Shown piece by piece: positions 21,935 to 33,061 of a stretch of 41,668 nucleotides of DNA; the first letter of the stretch is position 1, and each line of letters begins with the position of its first letter. Source of the DNA: Gymnopus androsaceus JB14 (taxonomy: Eukaryota; Basidiomycota; Agaricomycetes; Agaricales; Omphalotaceae); the NCBI GenBank assembly GCA_009733575.1, contig ML769853.1, positions 1 to 41,668 of the forward strand, written 5' to 3'. The notes below the pieces were generated by a model. It was given only the letters and a program-made list of their open reading frames with translations, had not been told where the DNA came from and searched no databases. Both the position numbers and the translations under genes were made by a program.

Positions 21935-22167
21935 CTGTATAATTACGACCAATAGTTCCCGGGTTTCATGCGTTACGCAGGAACTTCAAAAAAGTATAAG
22001 TTCTCTTACTATATATGGTATAGCCGGCGAAGCCGGCCGGAAAAAAATTACCATAATAGGCAAGGGCACCGAAAAATTGGCCCCCGTTATGCGTAATGAT
22101 TTCCAAAATGACCAAGTTCCCGGGGCTGGTGTTACGGTTACGGGAACTATTGGTCGTAATTATACAG
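21935..22167. mobile_element. 233-bp TA-duplicating MITE with long perfect inverted ends
   Basis: CTGTATAATTACGACCAATA and about ten further bases are perfectly repeated in inverse at the other end. TA flanks both sides (21933-21934, 22168-22169). A small GC-rich palindrome (GCCGGCGAAGCCGGC) lies at about 22023. The perfect ends suggest recent movement. It lies 112 bp from the hAT-type element. Confidence 0.9.
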
Positions 22168-22465
22168 TAATGGTAATTTGGCAGTGTTTGAAACTGCACT
22201 TTTTCACTTCCACTCACAGAATAACAACCAGCCATTGGACACCTTAATGAGCTTGCAGTTCTAATCTAATATATATGTACCAAAGCTATTGTCAAAATCT
22301 TATACTTATCTGTGCTTAAGAGCAATTGTTGATAACTGCGATACAGCCTATATACTGTGATTTTTGCATTTTGCTTTTGCACTTCTAGCGTAGCAATAAT
22401 ATGAGAAAAAACAATACTGAATATGTATAACAGCATGGAAATATTGTACAATTAACAGTATCACA

Positions 22466-25310
22466 TTAAACTTTGCATTTGAGAACATAGCAACTTGAAC
22501 CCAGAGGAGCAGGCCAGGAATACAACATAGGGGCTGGTTCATCCTCCCACATGGTGAAACCTGGAAAGTTGGAAAGATTCCCCTTGATGGCAGAAAGAAC
22601 TTGATGCGCCGTGATCTCCTTTTCTTTCTCTCCTTTTGAAATTGTAGCCCTGTACACTCCAAGCTCTTCCCTGTGCTTGACGCTGTCCCACAGTGTATGA
22701 GCCTGCCCAAGAAGCAACTTCAGTAGTAATTCCTTAAGCCTCTCTTTGTCGCTGTACCCATCATGAACAGGTGGATCTAACCCAAGTTCAAAATTCTTCA
22801 GCAACCAATGATGCATGTCTCAACTGCGCTGACAAGGCAATCTATATAGAGTTTGCTCAAAGCTAATGGGACAAGGAGAGCTATATCTTGAAGGAGTCAA
22901 GACCAATACCAGTTCTGCATAGTTTAGAAGCATGGCAAGGTTCAAGAAGTCTTTGAAAATGAGAACATTTGGAATGTGGGCAATGGTTTCTAGATGAAGT
23001 TGAGTCTTGCGCGTATCAAATATTGCAGTAGAAACGCTTACCTTTACCCAGCTGTTCGATTTTGTCCAAATAAACACTACTTCCCTCACACATAGTCTTA
23101 TGCCAGAAGAGGATGATATGAAGAAGCATCTGCTGCTCATCATCCATTGAAATGTTGGTGATGGTATGAGAGCCAACAAAAGTGTGAAATAATGAATAAA
23201 GCAAGTACTTGATTATTGGTGCAGAAAAGAAGTGGCCACCCAAAGCGATGCAATCTTGAAGCATTGGTACACTATGAAAAGTTCCTGGATGCATGATCCT
23301 ATAACAGAATGGAGAGTGAGCAAGTAAATATGGGGGAAGAATGACAAACATACAACATGGTTCCAGGGTACAATAGTATAGAATACCAGTCCCAGGACCT
23401 AGCTAGTGTGTGGCTTGGGTATGCCAGGTAAGCCGGGTTTCCGGGTCGGGTGGCTGTGCCGGGTCGGGTCGGGTCCAGCTCTGTGAATCCGAGACCCGGC
23501 AGGCAACCCGGCAGCACTTAAACATCCAATAAGTACTGTACTTATGGTGCAAAATATGCATACTTTTATCACAGTTTGTTAGTTGCAGTATACCAAACAG
23601 ATTCTTGAATACCTTCATTATAGACAGGTCACATTTTCAATGCTTATTAAATGCCAGTGTAATAAAAACTGTTACCCAGTATTCAAATCTGTACTTCAGT
23701 CATGTAGGATTAGTTTGTGATACTAATTCACTCAATCAATAATGTATTCAGCATGGTAGTCACACTTGCAATTGCAAGTATCATTATTGTATATACAGTT
23801 GAGCATCTCACTTTGCATGAGGTCACAATGAATAATTTGCTCAATGCATAGGATTTTGGCAAAACCATGTTGGTGTCCTGCCAAATAAGCAATATTTTCC
23901 ATATTGCATATTGCATAGAGATTCACAGTCACAGTTGGGTGAGACATGCATGGTGAGAATGCATTTTAGTCCCAAGTATTGCATCTGCATTGACTCATTA
24001 GGGTTCAGTCAGGGTCACAGACAGCCTCAGGACTCACCAAAGGCTAATATTACTCTTATTGAGCATGATTCATGGCTTTCCATTCCTACTTGAGGGTCTT
24101 GAATATTATTTGTGTATTTATTATTTTATAATTTATTCATTTTGCTTTTTTGCATAAATCTCACAATGCATACAAGTATGCTGGCACCACTTGTATGCAA
24201 TGTGAGATGTTCAACTGTAGTCAGTACATGATGATAGTACTGCCAATACTGCTCAGAGATTGAATATCTTGCAAAGTTGCAATAAGTGAAAAGTTATATT
24301 GTAATTGTAATCTCTAAAAAGCAGTTCTAACAGCTTGAATATATACATATATGAGTGATATAACTGTTATTGAGCATATAGTTAATGTATCTAGTGCAGT
24401 ACTTACATTCATAATCAAAATTATCATTATTTTATTCCAACCCAACCTCTAAAGGTTGGGAACCCGGGTCCAGGTCGGGTTGACATTTTGTATACCCGAC
24501 CCGACCCAAGCCGTACACTAGACCTAGCGTAGTTGTGACCTTCAGCCATTTCACCCCCATATGCAGCTGGATTAGCAGACTCTTCTTCTCTAGCTTCTTT
24601 AGATGGGAAGGCAAGATCCCACTTTTTCAGCCCATCCTCTACAGCCACCCAAGTGCATGTTCCTGCATGGTCTACATGCAGCGAATGAACAGCATTGGGC
24701 TTTGCCAATAGACCCCAATTCATGATTCGCACTGGGATGTGACTGGGGAATTCTCCATACACCGAGACAGTGGCGCAGAGGTCAGTAGCCAGCTGGGTAG
24801 GAGCTGACATCCCTCCACTCAGAGGGTTATCAAGGCTATTGACATTTTTAGAAGTCTTGAGAGATTCCCAGTAGGACACCAGCACAAAAATGGAACCAGC
24901 ATTTTTTGGGTTGTACCTTGAGTTATCTAGATTGTGGTTACCACGCTAACTCGGAAAAATTACTTATGATGAAATAACACACCATGCATCTCCCTCAACT
25001 CATCAACTCCACCCCACTCTTCTAAACTGGCAAAGTCGCACTTGAGACAGGTTGGGTGCCTGCTTACTACTATGGCAGGATAGCATTGGAAAAGATTCTG
25101 CAAATCCTTTGCAGATGTCTTGAGAAAATTGGCAAAATCCATAGTGTAGATTGGAGAGTCATCAGAGAGCTTAGGAGGTGTCAAAAGAGCTACAGGACTG
25201 CTCATCCCATCTGACCATTCTAGAAGTTTTCCAATGGGGAATCTGTTTTTCTTCCTTACAGTGTTAATGTGCACAGCAAGCTCTTGAAGATCTTCTGCAA
25301 TTTGAGAGTC
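22466..25310 (-). pseudogene. JmjC-like Fe(II)/oxoglutarate oxygenase gene, split by a hAT-type element
   Basis: Exons on the minus strand: 25310-24964, 24916-24521 joined to 23395-23354 across the insertion, 23298-23042 and 22989-22466; introns are 47, 55 and 52 nt with GT..AG. The cupin core is recognisable: WGLLAKPNAVHSLHVDHAG with the H-x-D metal pair, then LIMHPGTFHSVPMLQDCIAL with the distal His and ALGGHFFSAPI. An acceptor at 25311 shows earlier exons that I could not find. The C-terminus (FPGFTMWEDEPAPMLYSWP) follows an in-frame TGA at 22822-22820. Intact JmjC relatives hydroxylate or demethylate proteins; the substrate here is unknown. Confidence 0.8.
23404..24520. mobile_element. 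1117-bp hAT-type element in the JmjC gene
   Basis: The ends are TAGTGTGTGGCTTGGG and, on the other strand, TAGTGTACGGCTTGGG. GACCTAGC is at 23396-23403 and 24521-24528 (8 bp). The subterminal parts carry GGGTCG runs in opposite orientations. No transposase frame was found in the AT-rich middle. Removal restores EGHNYARSWDWYSILLYPGT and the following splice site. Confidence 0.95.
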
Positions 25311-26007
25311 CTATGGTCCAAGATTAGATATCACCTCTAGAAAAGTGATTTAAAGCAGTGTATGCACATAGTGTTTCCCTTCATACCCATAGTACTGGGT
25401 TTGATCAGCTGAACATACATGTGTAATAGGTGAAACTTTATGCTAAGAGAATACATTCCAGGCTACCACAATTTATATCACCAAAGTGTAACAATCCAGT
25501 ATCTAATATGAAGTAAATCCACAGGAAATCCAGGGCCATGGATTCCAGGGTGCCAGGACCTCTGGCACCTCTGGATTCCAGATGTCCTGGATTCCATGAC
25601 TCCTTAGTATTGGGCTACCAAATAGCTATTGATAGTGATAGTGATGACTGCCTCATCAAGTCATCTAAGAACCTATCTCTACTGATCCTATCAACGTTCA
25701 TGTGACACTGTCACATACATAGTTTGAATCCTCCAGATGCATGTGAAAATATTCCGGGATCACCTCCTGAGTGTAAAATGAGTGTTTGATGACCATTTTA
25801 AGGTTTCTACAGCACATTAAAAAGGTGTATGCACATCTAGTCAGCTTACAATACCCCCAGGTAAGTCATTGCATCAAATATTTGACCTTCAAAGTCATTA
25901 AAGGCATAGGAAACCATATACTGTATATGGGATGGTTACAGGGGCTACCGTACGATTGCTGAATATTTTATTACGGTTATGCCCATATTTTTGACAGCTG
26001 TGGCCGT
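25311..26007. other. No supported gene; small tandem motif
   Basis: Upstream exons of the JmjC gene are expected here but no coherent frame was found. At 25530-25600 the motif TGGATTCCAG repeats four times around a short inverted repeat (GGTGCCAGGACCTCTGGCACC). The rest is AT-rich. Confidence 0.5.
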
Positions 26008-27360
26008 TTACAGGATGGTGACATGCCCTACTTCTCCACCTGCATTTTGAATCTGCTCAACAATTTCATCATTGTCATTGAGGAACTTCACTAGGTCTGC
26101 TTTGGGAGAGCAGACTTGATTTTCCCAGTTGGTCTTCATCATTGAGACAACAATCTCCAACTTCACCTGTAGCTCCTGGACCAAGTTCATGGATAATTCT
26201 ACTGAACAACCCCCTTGGCTCAAGTCTTATTTAACAACCCAGTTGAGGTCACAACATATAACTTTGTTTCAGAACTCAATTTTTTGTGAATGTCAGAGAT
26301 TTGCTCTTGGTGCAGTATTCCAATTATTGTAGCCTTTGGGGATCTGCACCATAACTGTAAAGTACAGCATTACAGTGCATTTTCATAGGTAGCCATGCAA
26401 CAATCTAAGGTCCTTTCTGTAGTTACAACTTGCAGCTTACCATCTGTCATATTTAGTCATACAGATATGGCAATTTATGGCTGATGATATTAAATATCTT
26501 AAATTTAGACACCAATATGTATTGGGTAACATTGGGGATATTTTAGTATTTCAGCTGCTAAATCTGAGGTTAATTCAGCCTTAAGCATTGCCCAAAGTCT
26601 GGAATCTTTATATTTCAGATACTCCCACCAGCCCTATTTGGGAATCTGAGCAGTTTGTGTTACAACTTAAGTAAGGTGAGGCATGAGGTAGTAGCTGACC
26701 TTTTTTTTCAAAGAAAAAACACACACAAAAGAATTGAAAAAAATCACACTCAAACATGTGTGACAAAAGTGTGATGGGGTTGCCAAACTAGCTTTTGCAA
26801 AAATTTCCTTTTTTGGGAGGGTTGTTGCCAGCAAGGGGGTTGTTCAATAGAATTATCCCAAGTTCACCCAGATATCGTAGACATGTTTAGCATCCTTCAT
26901 TACCTTTTGCATGAGCTTATCATTGAGAAGGTTCATCAGGAGAGCCCTAACTTGGCTCTCCAATATGGTGTAATTGTTGTATGCAATGACATCAGCTCCA
27001 TAGGTTTCGGAGGTGGGAATAGTGGCATAAGGAGGAGTGAAGTCCTCTCAGAATAGATGGCCAGACCCTGAAGCAGCTGTAGCAGCTGTAGCAATCTCCC
27101 AATGCTTCCTAAAGATGAGGAAGTTTGTGCCATCAGATGATACAGCTTTGATCTTTGAGAAGTAATCGGTCTTCTGCAAGATCAAGAAATTGGTGGGGGT
27201 TGAAATGGGAGTTAGGAAAGTGGATGAGTTGTTTGCTTTCCTCTCAGCTGTCTGTCTGGCATACATTGAGATAGTTTTGGCTAGCGGAACTTCAACAGAT
27301 GAGGCTGAATCCTCGAGTTCTGCAGAGACGGATGATATAGGGGTTACAAGAAGTTGAGCA
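26008..27360 (-). pseudogene. Copia-C gag-like gene, split by a TIR element
   Basis: The minus strand reads TNFLIFRKHWEIATAATAAS (27048-27180); after a frame break come TYGADVIAYNNY-type helices, LMNLLNDKLMQKVMKDAKHV and VYDIWVNL. Past the insertion it continues VQELQVKLEIVVSMMKTNW and stops after GHVTIL at 26008. The 'wait-and-cut' helix pattern and the position just behind an LTR and primer site identify it as Copia-type gag. No zinc knuckle or pol follows, so the element is truncated at its 3' side. Confidence 0.7.
26190..26857. mobile_element. 668-bp TIR element, same family as 1786-8260
   Basis: The left end is TGGATAATTCTACTGAACAA; the right end, on the other strand, is GATAATTCTATTGAACAACC. 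CCAAGTTCA is at 26181-26189 and 26858-26866, a perfect 9-bp duplication. Removal joins VYDIWVNL to VQELQVKLE in the gag. The interior has A- and T-runs and no coding frame. Shared ends and similar length make it a sister of the element that splits Copia-B. Confidence 0.92.
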
Positions 27361-27429
27361 AGTTTTGAGAATTAAAGTTTAGGGGCAAACTTTTATGAGC
27401 AGGGAGATGCAGCAGGCATAGCATAATGT

Positions 27430-27443
27430 GGGGCCCAATAACC
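27430..27443 (-). promoter_or_regulatory. Copia-C primer binding site
   Basis: GGTTATTGGGCCCC, next to the LTR, is the Copia-A primer site with one extra T. It is complementary to the initiator tRNA-Met anticodon arm apart from that base. Confidence 0.7.
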
Positions 27444-27730
27444 TGTAGAGTTTGTATGATTGCAATCTATAATAGATACTTTAGTCTCAGAGCACAAGTA
27501 CAATGTAGTAAGTGTCTGAATTCACCTATAATAGATACTTTAGTGTACAAGAATAAGTATCAGTAACTTGAGAGTTTGAATAAGAGAAAGTAATTGAGCC
27601 TACCTCAGAGTGTGAGTACAATGTAGTAAGCATCTGAGGCAGCAAAATGTCCAAATAAGGTATATATACTAAAAGGGATAGGGGTCCAATCTCTAGAAAC
27701 CGGGTTAGCTATCTGCTAGCTGATGCTACA
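27444..27730 (-). mobile_element. Copia-C 5' LTR (287 bp)
   Basis: On the minus strand it runs TGTAGCATCAGCTAGC ... AACTCTACA, with TG...CA ends, and is directly followed by the primer site. It has an internal near-duplication (TATAATAGATACTTTAGT twice, with CAATGTAGTAAG twice). No partner LTR was found, so the boundaries rest on the ends and the primer site. Confidence 0.72.
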
Positions 27731-28255
27731 TGAAACGGCTAGCATAAGTGAAAGATAAGGAAAGAACGGCCAGTGGAGACTCGGAGTTGCTGGCTTATTC
27801 ATATTGGCACAGTTACGGCATGGGCCAGAATAAGCTGGGCAATGTGTGCATTCCTTTGAGAATCTTTTCTCGTTGCTGCACTCATCTTTCCAGAGCTGTC
27901 AACTTCGACAGTCTCTTATTTCCTGCTACTCCTTTCTCTATTGTATCTTAGGACTTTTTTTTTTGTTGTTGCCATCAGTGCAATATTATCTATCCTCTCC
28001 TGGCCACAAAGATATTGAGACATCTTTCAATATGACTGTAGCAACTCTTTTTCTCTAGGCTTGAATGGACAATGGGTAGGGACTTTTAGTGAGATACATG
28101 AATACTCAACTCTTCCCCTCCATTTTCTCCTCCTGCCTAGTTCACAACTTTGTCTAGTTGTGGCATTCTGGCTCCCACTTGGGACCTCATCACTGCTGTC
28201 TTCACTGGAGGATAGTAGATGATTTCTTTCCATCTTTTCCATTGACCAAACTCTT
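27731..28255. other. No recognised gene
   Basis: There are two small open frames, plus 27748-27951 and minus 28242-28027 (acidic Ser-rich SSSEDSSDEVPSGS then basic RRRKWRGR), without a known domain. Neither has clear splice sites. The second may be a leader or gag start of whatever element the hairpin array belongs to. Confidence 0.4.
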
Positions 28256-28920
28256 ATGTTTGGCTGGTACCTGCTGGCTGGACCCTTTGGTCCAGTAGGC
28301 CTCCTCTCCTCATTGGTCAGACTATCTGTCTGATCAGTCTCCTCCAGTTAACTGGACTTGTGGGTCCAGTTGGCTTCCTCTCATCCTGTTGGTTGGACTA
28401 TCTGTCTGATCGGCCTCCTCTCCTCTCGTTGGTCAGACTATCTGTCTGATTAGCTTCCTCTCATTGCGTTGGTTGGACTATATTTTTGATTAGCTTCTTC
28501 TCATCTCGTTGGTTGGACTATCTGTCCGATTAGCTTCCTCTCATCTCATTGGTCAGACTAACTGTCCGATTAGCTTCCTCTCCTCTCTTGTTGGTCAGAC
28601 TTTTGGGCCCGGCCAGCCACCTCTCCTGTTGGTAGGACTTTCAAGTCCAGCCAGCCTTCTCCCTTTCCTCGCTGGTCAGACTATTTGGTCTGATTAGTCT
28701 CTTCTACTCTTCCCATTGACTGGAATTTTCTCTGGTCAGCTTCCTGGTCAGCCAAACCTTTTGGCTGGGCCAACTTCGATCCTTCCTTTTTCCACTCAAA
28801 ATTTTTATTTACCAGATCTCTCATCTGGTTGACTTTATTTCCTTCCCTCTAGTCATTCAGACTTCCTGTCAGTTTGTTCGTTTCTCTTCTAGTCAGTCAG
28901 ACTTGCTGTCTGGCTGGGGA
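28256..28920. repeat. Tandem array of about 14 short hairpins
   Basis: Units of about 45-52 bp consist of a pyrimidine-rich linker (CTTCCTCTCATCTCGTTG-like) and a short palindrome. The stems differ from unit to unit but still pair: CTGGACC/GGTCCAG (28278-28295), TCAGAC/GTCTGA (28317-28333), AACTGGAC/GTCCAGTT (28350-28371), GGACTT/AAGTCC (~28636), GCCAAA/TTTGGC (~28752) and ACCAGAT/ATCTGGT (~28811). Loops are 2-6 nt, often TATCT. Several others pair through G-U. Two or three units are degenerate. No protein is encoded convincingly. It may sit in the LTR of an unidentified retroelement, since TGTGGAGATTTTGTCAGC on the minus strand borders it. Confidence 0.8.
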
Positions 28921-29774
28921 AGCTGACAAAATCTCCACAATTCAATCTGATTTATTATAGTACTTCAATGCTAGGTAAGTTTAAAGAGATTTACTTTGAT
29001 TTATTATAGCACTGGGATACTACTATGTAAGTCTGATTCATGGCTCTTGTGGAGATTTAGACATTGACAATGACCGGGGCATTCCGCAAGCCTCCAATTT
29101 GGGGGTTTCAGTCTGTTTCGGTCACCTTCGGATTCATCCCTCAAGCGAGCCTTGCTCTGGTTTGGTGTGTTCGGGTCTCATCCTCATGCTTCCTTTCAGT
29201 TGAAGTTATGGGGGGCCTGGGCCGCCTTGTGTACTGGAATTGGCCGACGCTGTCCCGCTCCCACCTTTGTGGTGGACATTGACTTTGGTGCGCGCCAATT
29301 TCATTGACAAAACATTGATTCGCTTCAATCAAGATTTCTCTCGCTTCAAGCTAGGAGTCTCGGCGTGACGCAGGCACACTCATTTGAGATCACTAAGATT
29401 CTTTTACTAACTATAATCTTACTAATCATCCTGCACCCGTGGTCTTGCCTTATTAAGAGGTCTGTGTTTGTAAGTAAATGTCCATTGAGATAAGATAAGA
29501 GGTGAAATGGTATACTATAACCTCTACACATAGCTACATTAAGAAGAGGGTATAGAGAAAACAGGATTTCAGATTATTTTTATTGATCAACTTCATAGCA
29601 GTTTCAGTTTCATGAGACATTGATGGGGCAGACACATTTGATGTAGCCATTTAGATTTATACGCAGGCACTCTGGTTTTCAGAAAGATGTGAAGATGAGT
29701 TGCAAAGGCTGACGAAACATGCTTTGCGTGAAGCGCCCTCACGCGCTTAGTACCTCTACATCGTAACTAGCCGA
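28921..29774. other. Non-coding sequence with small repeats
   Basis: AAATCTCCACAA at 28930 recurs inverted at about 29049. TGATTTATTATAG occurs twice, 55 bp apart (28950, 29000). No gene is supported; the open frame at 29064-29282 and its antisense lack domains. This may be retroelement LTR or leader sequence. Confidence 0.5.
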
Positions 29775-30004
29775 GTATTGATTGACCGGCTTTTTTCGGC
29801 TTTTTTCAGCTTGTTTCGGCTTGTTCAACCCCAAAAAGCAGGTCAATCGACAAGCCGCAATTTATCTCACATTGTGTCGCAACCCGGTTTCCATGTAGAT
29901 TATTTATAGTATTCATAGTACAAAAAATTTATACTTTATATACAAAAGTTTGAGTACGTACTTGTGGGCAACCTGGCAAGCTCGTCAAGCCGGTCAATCA
30001 ATAC
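29775..30004. mobile_element. Possible 230-bp MITE with inverted ends, no target duplication seen
   Basis: GTATTGATTGACCGGCTT is repeated in inverse at the right end (GCCGGTCAATCAATAC). An internal partial copy (CAGGTCAATCGACAAGCC) and CGGCTTTTTTCGGC runs lie near the left end. The flanks (AGCCGA and AGTGCT) do not match, so either the duplication is lost or this is a remnant. Confidence 0.6.
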
Positions 30005-30291
30005 AGTGCTTTTTACGATGTACAGTAACATTTAACGCGACTTGTCACCTCAAGAACTTGGGAGTTGTCGTCAAGTGCTTCTCATTCTTCAAGGTAGCAC
30101 AACAATCACATTACATGTCTAAGAAATAATTACTACTGTAGATAGATAGTCAAATGCCTGTGTCAAGTCCATTAAGTAGCAGATCCGTCGTAGTACCGTG
30201 TGTGGGATATGAATAGGAATACCATCGTGAATATCGTATACTTAAAGCATTACACCCAACAACCCAAAGGAAAAATCCGAAAATAAACACA

Positions 30292-32929
30292 TCATTCAAC
30301 GAGCTTCACCACCGCCGTGCCTCCATTACCCAGAGGACCATCAGCGACAAAGATCTGCGGTGTCCGTTCAAATGGAACAATTCGAGAACACCTAGTTTGT
30401 GTTGTGTTCTCCCCAACCCAAGGGCGCACGCCCTCACTCATCGCCATCTTTAAAACAGCAGCCACGCTATCCCTTACATCCTCCCCCTCCCAATCGACAT
30501 CCTGCCCAATACTGACCCACGCATACCCCACTCTCCCATGGCCACCTTTCTTGGAAAGGTCGTCGGCTGCCGTCCCGTCCTGTGCAGTTATCTGCGTATG
30601 CGTGTTCTTCATCGACCTCAACCCTGCTTTGAAATGATCGCCAGCTGTGGGTATAGGACGACTGGGGAAATCGCCGATGAGGGTGGTGAATTGACCCGTT
30701 CCTTGACTAGGTGTTCCTTGTACAGCAGCACCGCACCGGGATCCTTCTTCTTCCGCAGACTCAACCCACGCTTCAATCCAGGACGAGATACAGCACTCTG
30801 CGAATCCGGCGCAGACACACCCGTATTCCTCAAGAGCCTCTCCGAAGCCTCCAAAATCTCCTTCCCACCAACCGTATCCAAAACCGCATCAAATACATCT
30901 CCATCCCCTACGAGCCTTTCGATAACCCTCACAACAGGCGCTGCGCCCTCCGAATCTGCACCTTCTCCATCCGCACTCCCAGATCCTCCATCATCAAAAA
31001 CCACCTCCTCCGCGCCCCATCGTCTCACCCTCCGTTCCACACTCTCCATATACACTTCTCCTCCTCCTCCCCCTCCTCAAGATCCGGATCCAACAAAAGT
31101 GCATGCACAGAAACTCTCCATCCCCTCCGTACAAGCATTTGTACCGCCATCGCACCGACACCGTCGTGCCCGCGAAGAACCAACGCTCGTCTCCGACAAC
31201 CGTGGTGTTCATCAATGTGTTTGGTGGATGGGCCTGAGTAAAGGGATCGACGGAGCTGATGAGGGGTTTACCGAAAGCGTAGGCGAGAGTACGGACAGCG
31301 CGATAGGCAAATACACCACAAAGGGTAAAAGGGCGTATTCGTCGAGTGTGAGTGGAGGATTGAGGTTGAGGTTTGTTGGACGACCTGGTCGAGCAAGGGA
31401 GTCGGCTTCGGAGGGAGTGCCGGGATTTGGTGTAGAGGGAGATGATGAATTGGGAGATGGGTATGAGTTTTGGGTTAGTTGTAAGGAGAAGATGGTGATA
31501 TTGAACTATCTGCCAGCGCTGAAACCGACGAAGGATGAGGGGTCGTATGAACCCTATGCCGATCGACAACTATGAACTCTTGCAAGGCACCACACTAGAA
31601 ATAGAGTCGGATAAGTTTTATCGTCAAGGAATAAGAACGGCTCTCACCTTTTTAACGTCCAATAACCCGACCACCCACTCTCCCTTCTTTGCCACCTCGT
31701 CTTTGACATCCCAGCCGCATTCCAATATCCTGCCAACAAAAGAGCGACCGGGTATATACCCGAAGTCAGGCTTTATCCGACTCTGTCCACCCAAACTTGG
31801 ACCTGAATCATTCGCTCTCGGATCGCTTGTGCTTGCTCCTGACGCTAACGCTCCGAAATAGTCCAGGTTTGCTAGGGGGTGACGATACACGAGTGGTATG
31901 GTTCTCACTGGTACTTCGCTCGGGGTGCCGAGGAAAAATTCCAGTCCCAGCTCCTCGAAGTAACCACTCCAGACAACCCATCAACCGCTACAGCCCACAC
32001 TTGCACCAATACGCTACCGCTTGGAATATAATCCGGCGGTCGGCGGTAGCTAGTGAAGCTCAGAACTGCATCAATACCAGCTTTCCTCGAACTGAAAGAT
32101 CTCGGTCCTTCATCCGACGTAACACCGGTGCCTACTACCTTTGCAGAGACGCTCCGACTTCTGGCTCTACTGAGGATAGATCCGAATCCAAAGATACCTT
32201 TGGAACTCGCGAGTCCTTTGGTCACCTCCACTGTAGCCATCGTAGTCTGCGCAATTCCACTTTTCGTTAAATCTATCTTTCCATCCGTACCTCCGATGAC
32301 GCTAACACGTTTACTGCTAGCATTCGGCGTGAAAGCAGGCTGAGGAGCGCGAGGCAGGGTCAGAGATGTAAATCCTGGCGTGCCAGATGAGGGAATGGAT
32401 GATGCATAAGATGTACTGGAGATGAATGAGGATAAAGTGGAACGGATCGTGAGTTTCGGCGCGATAAATGTGGCCGTGGGTTGTTTTGCCATTTCATTGG
32501 ACGTGCGTAGACGCGTAGAAGAGGAGTTTAAGGAATTGCTCCTGACGAGTCGCTCTGATGCTGATGCAGAGGAACGTAGACTTGCCTGGCTTGTACGACG
32601 CGCAGATTCCCTATCCTCGTCTTCTTCCTCGAGAAGAGCACCCATGATGCTGGGACTAGCTTTGGTCGTTGATTTGGACCTGGGATTTATTCGAGGATGT
32701 GGATGAGGCGGAGGCGGAGGCTGGGGTATGATTTTGGGAGGCAGTTGAGCAATGTAATAGCTGGTCGATGTAGCACTACCTGCTTTCTTTTTCCTGGAAG
32801 ATTCCATGGAGGATGTAGACGACGGAGGCTGCGCGAGCCAGCGTACAAATTGAGTTCTTCATCAGTATAAGTCAGAGGAGCCCGTTTCGCTCGATAAGAC
32901 TCGGAGATTGGGTTAGAGCAGTCGGACAC
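30292..32929 (-). pseudogene. AST1-like MDR (zinc-type alcohol dehydrogenase family) oxidoreductase, frame-shifted
   Basis: A Ser/Pro-rich disordered N-terminus (Met at 32807, possibly 32929) leads into a GroES-like part: SGSVLVQVWAVAVDGL, IKPDFGYIPGRSFVGRILEC, KGEWVVGLLDVKK. A 53-nt GTGAGA...CTAG intron (31647-31595) follows, then CGALQEFIVVDRHRVH. The cofactor-binding part shows GHDGVGAMAVQMLVRRGW and, in another frame, VFDAVLDTVGGKEILEASER; it ends GNGGTAVVKLVE at 30292. At least three frame changes without plausible introns occur. The family resemblance is to MDR proteins such as yeast Ast1; catalytic zinc ligands are not evident. GC-rich codon use differs from the transposon regions. Confidence 0.75.
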
Positions 32930-33061
32930 GTGGACCGGCCCGCACGTCTGTCATCGGACCCCTGATTGGCGGAGCGTTCACTGACCATGTATATCATTTT
33001 ATCTCTTGTTGTCCTTTCATAACTTTGCATTGACCGATCTTCTTCACAGGCTTATTCTTTC

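Noticed and set aside
23404..23520. GGGTCG runs as telomeric sequence
   Set aside because: They are not a fungal telomere repeat, and they lie in the subterminal parts of a bounded hAT-type element.
28509..28697. 62-codon open frame in the hairpin array
   Set aside because: It is repeat-driven low-complexity translation with no support as a protein.
31055..31575. Plus-strand open frames of 176-345 codons over 30538-31575
   Set aside because: They are antisense to the MDR gene, whose conserved blocks lie on the minus strand.
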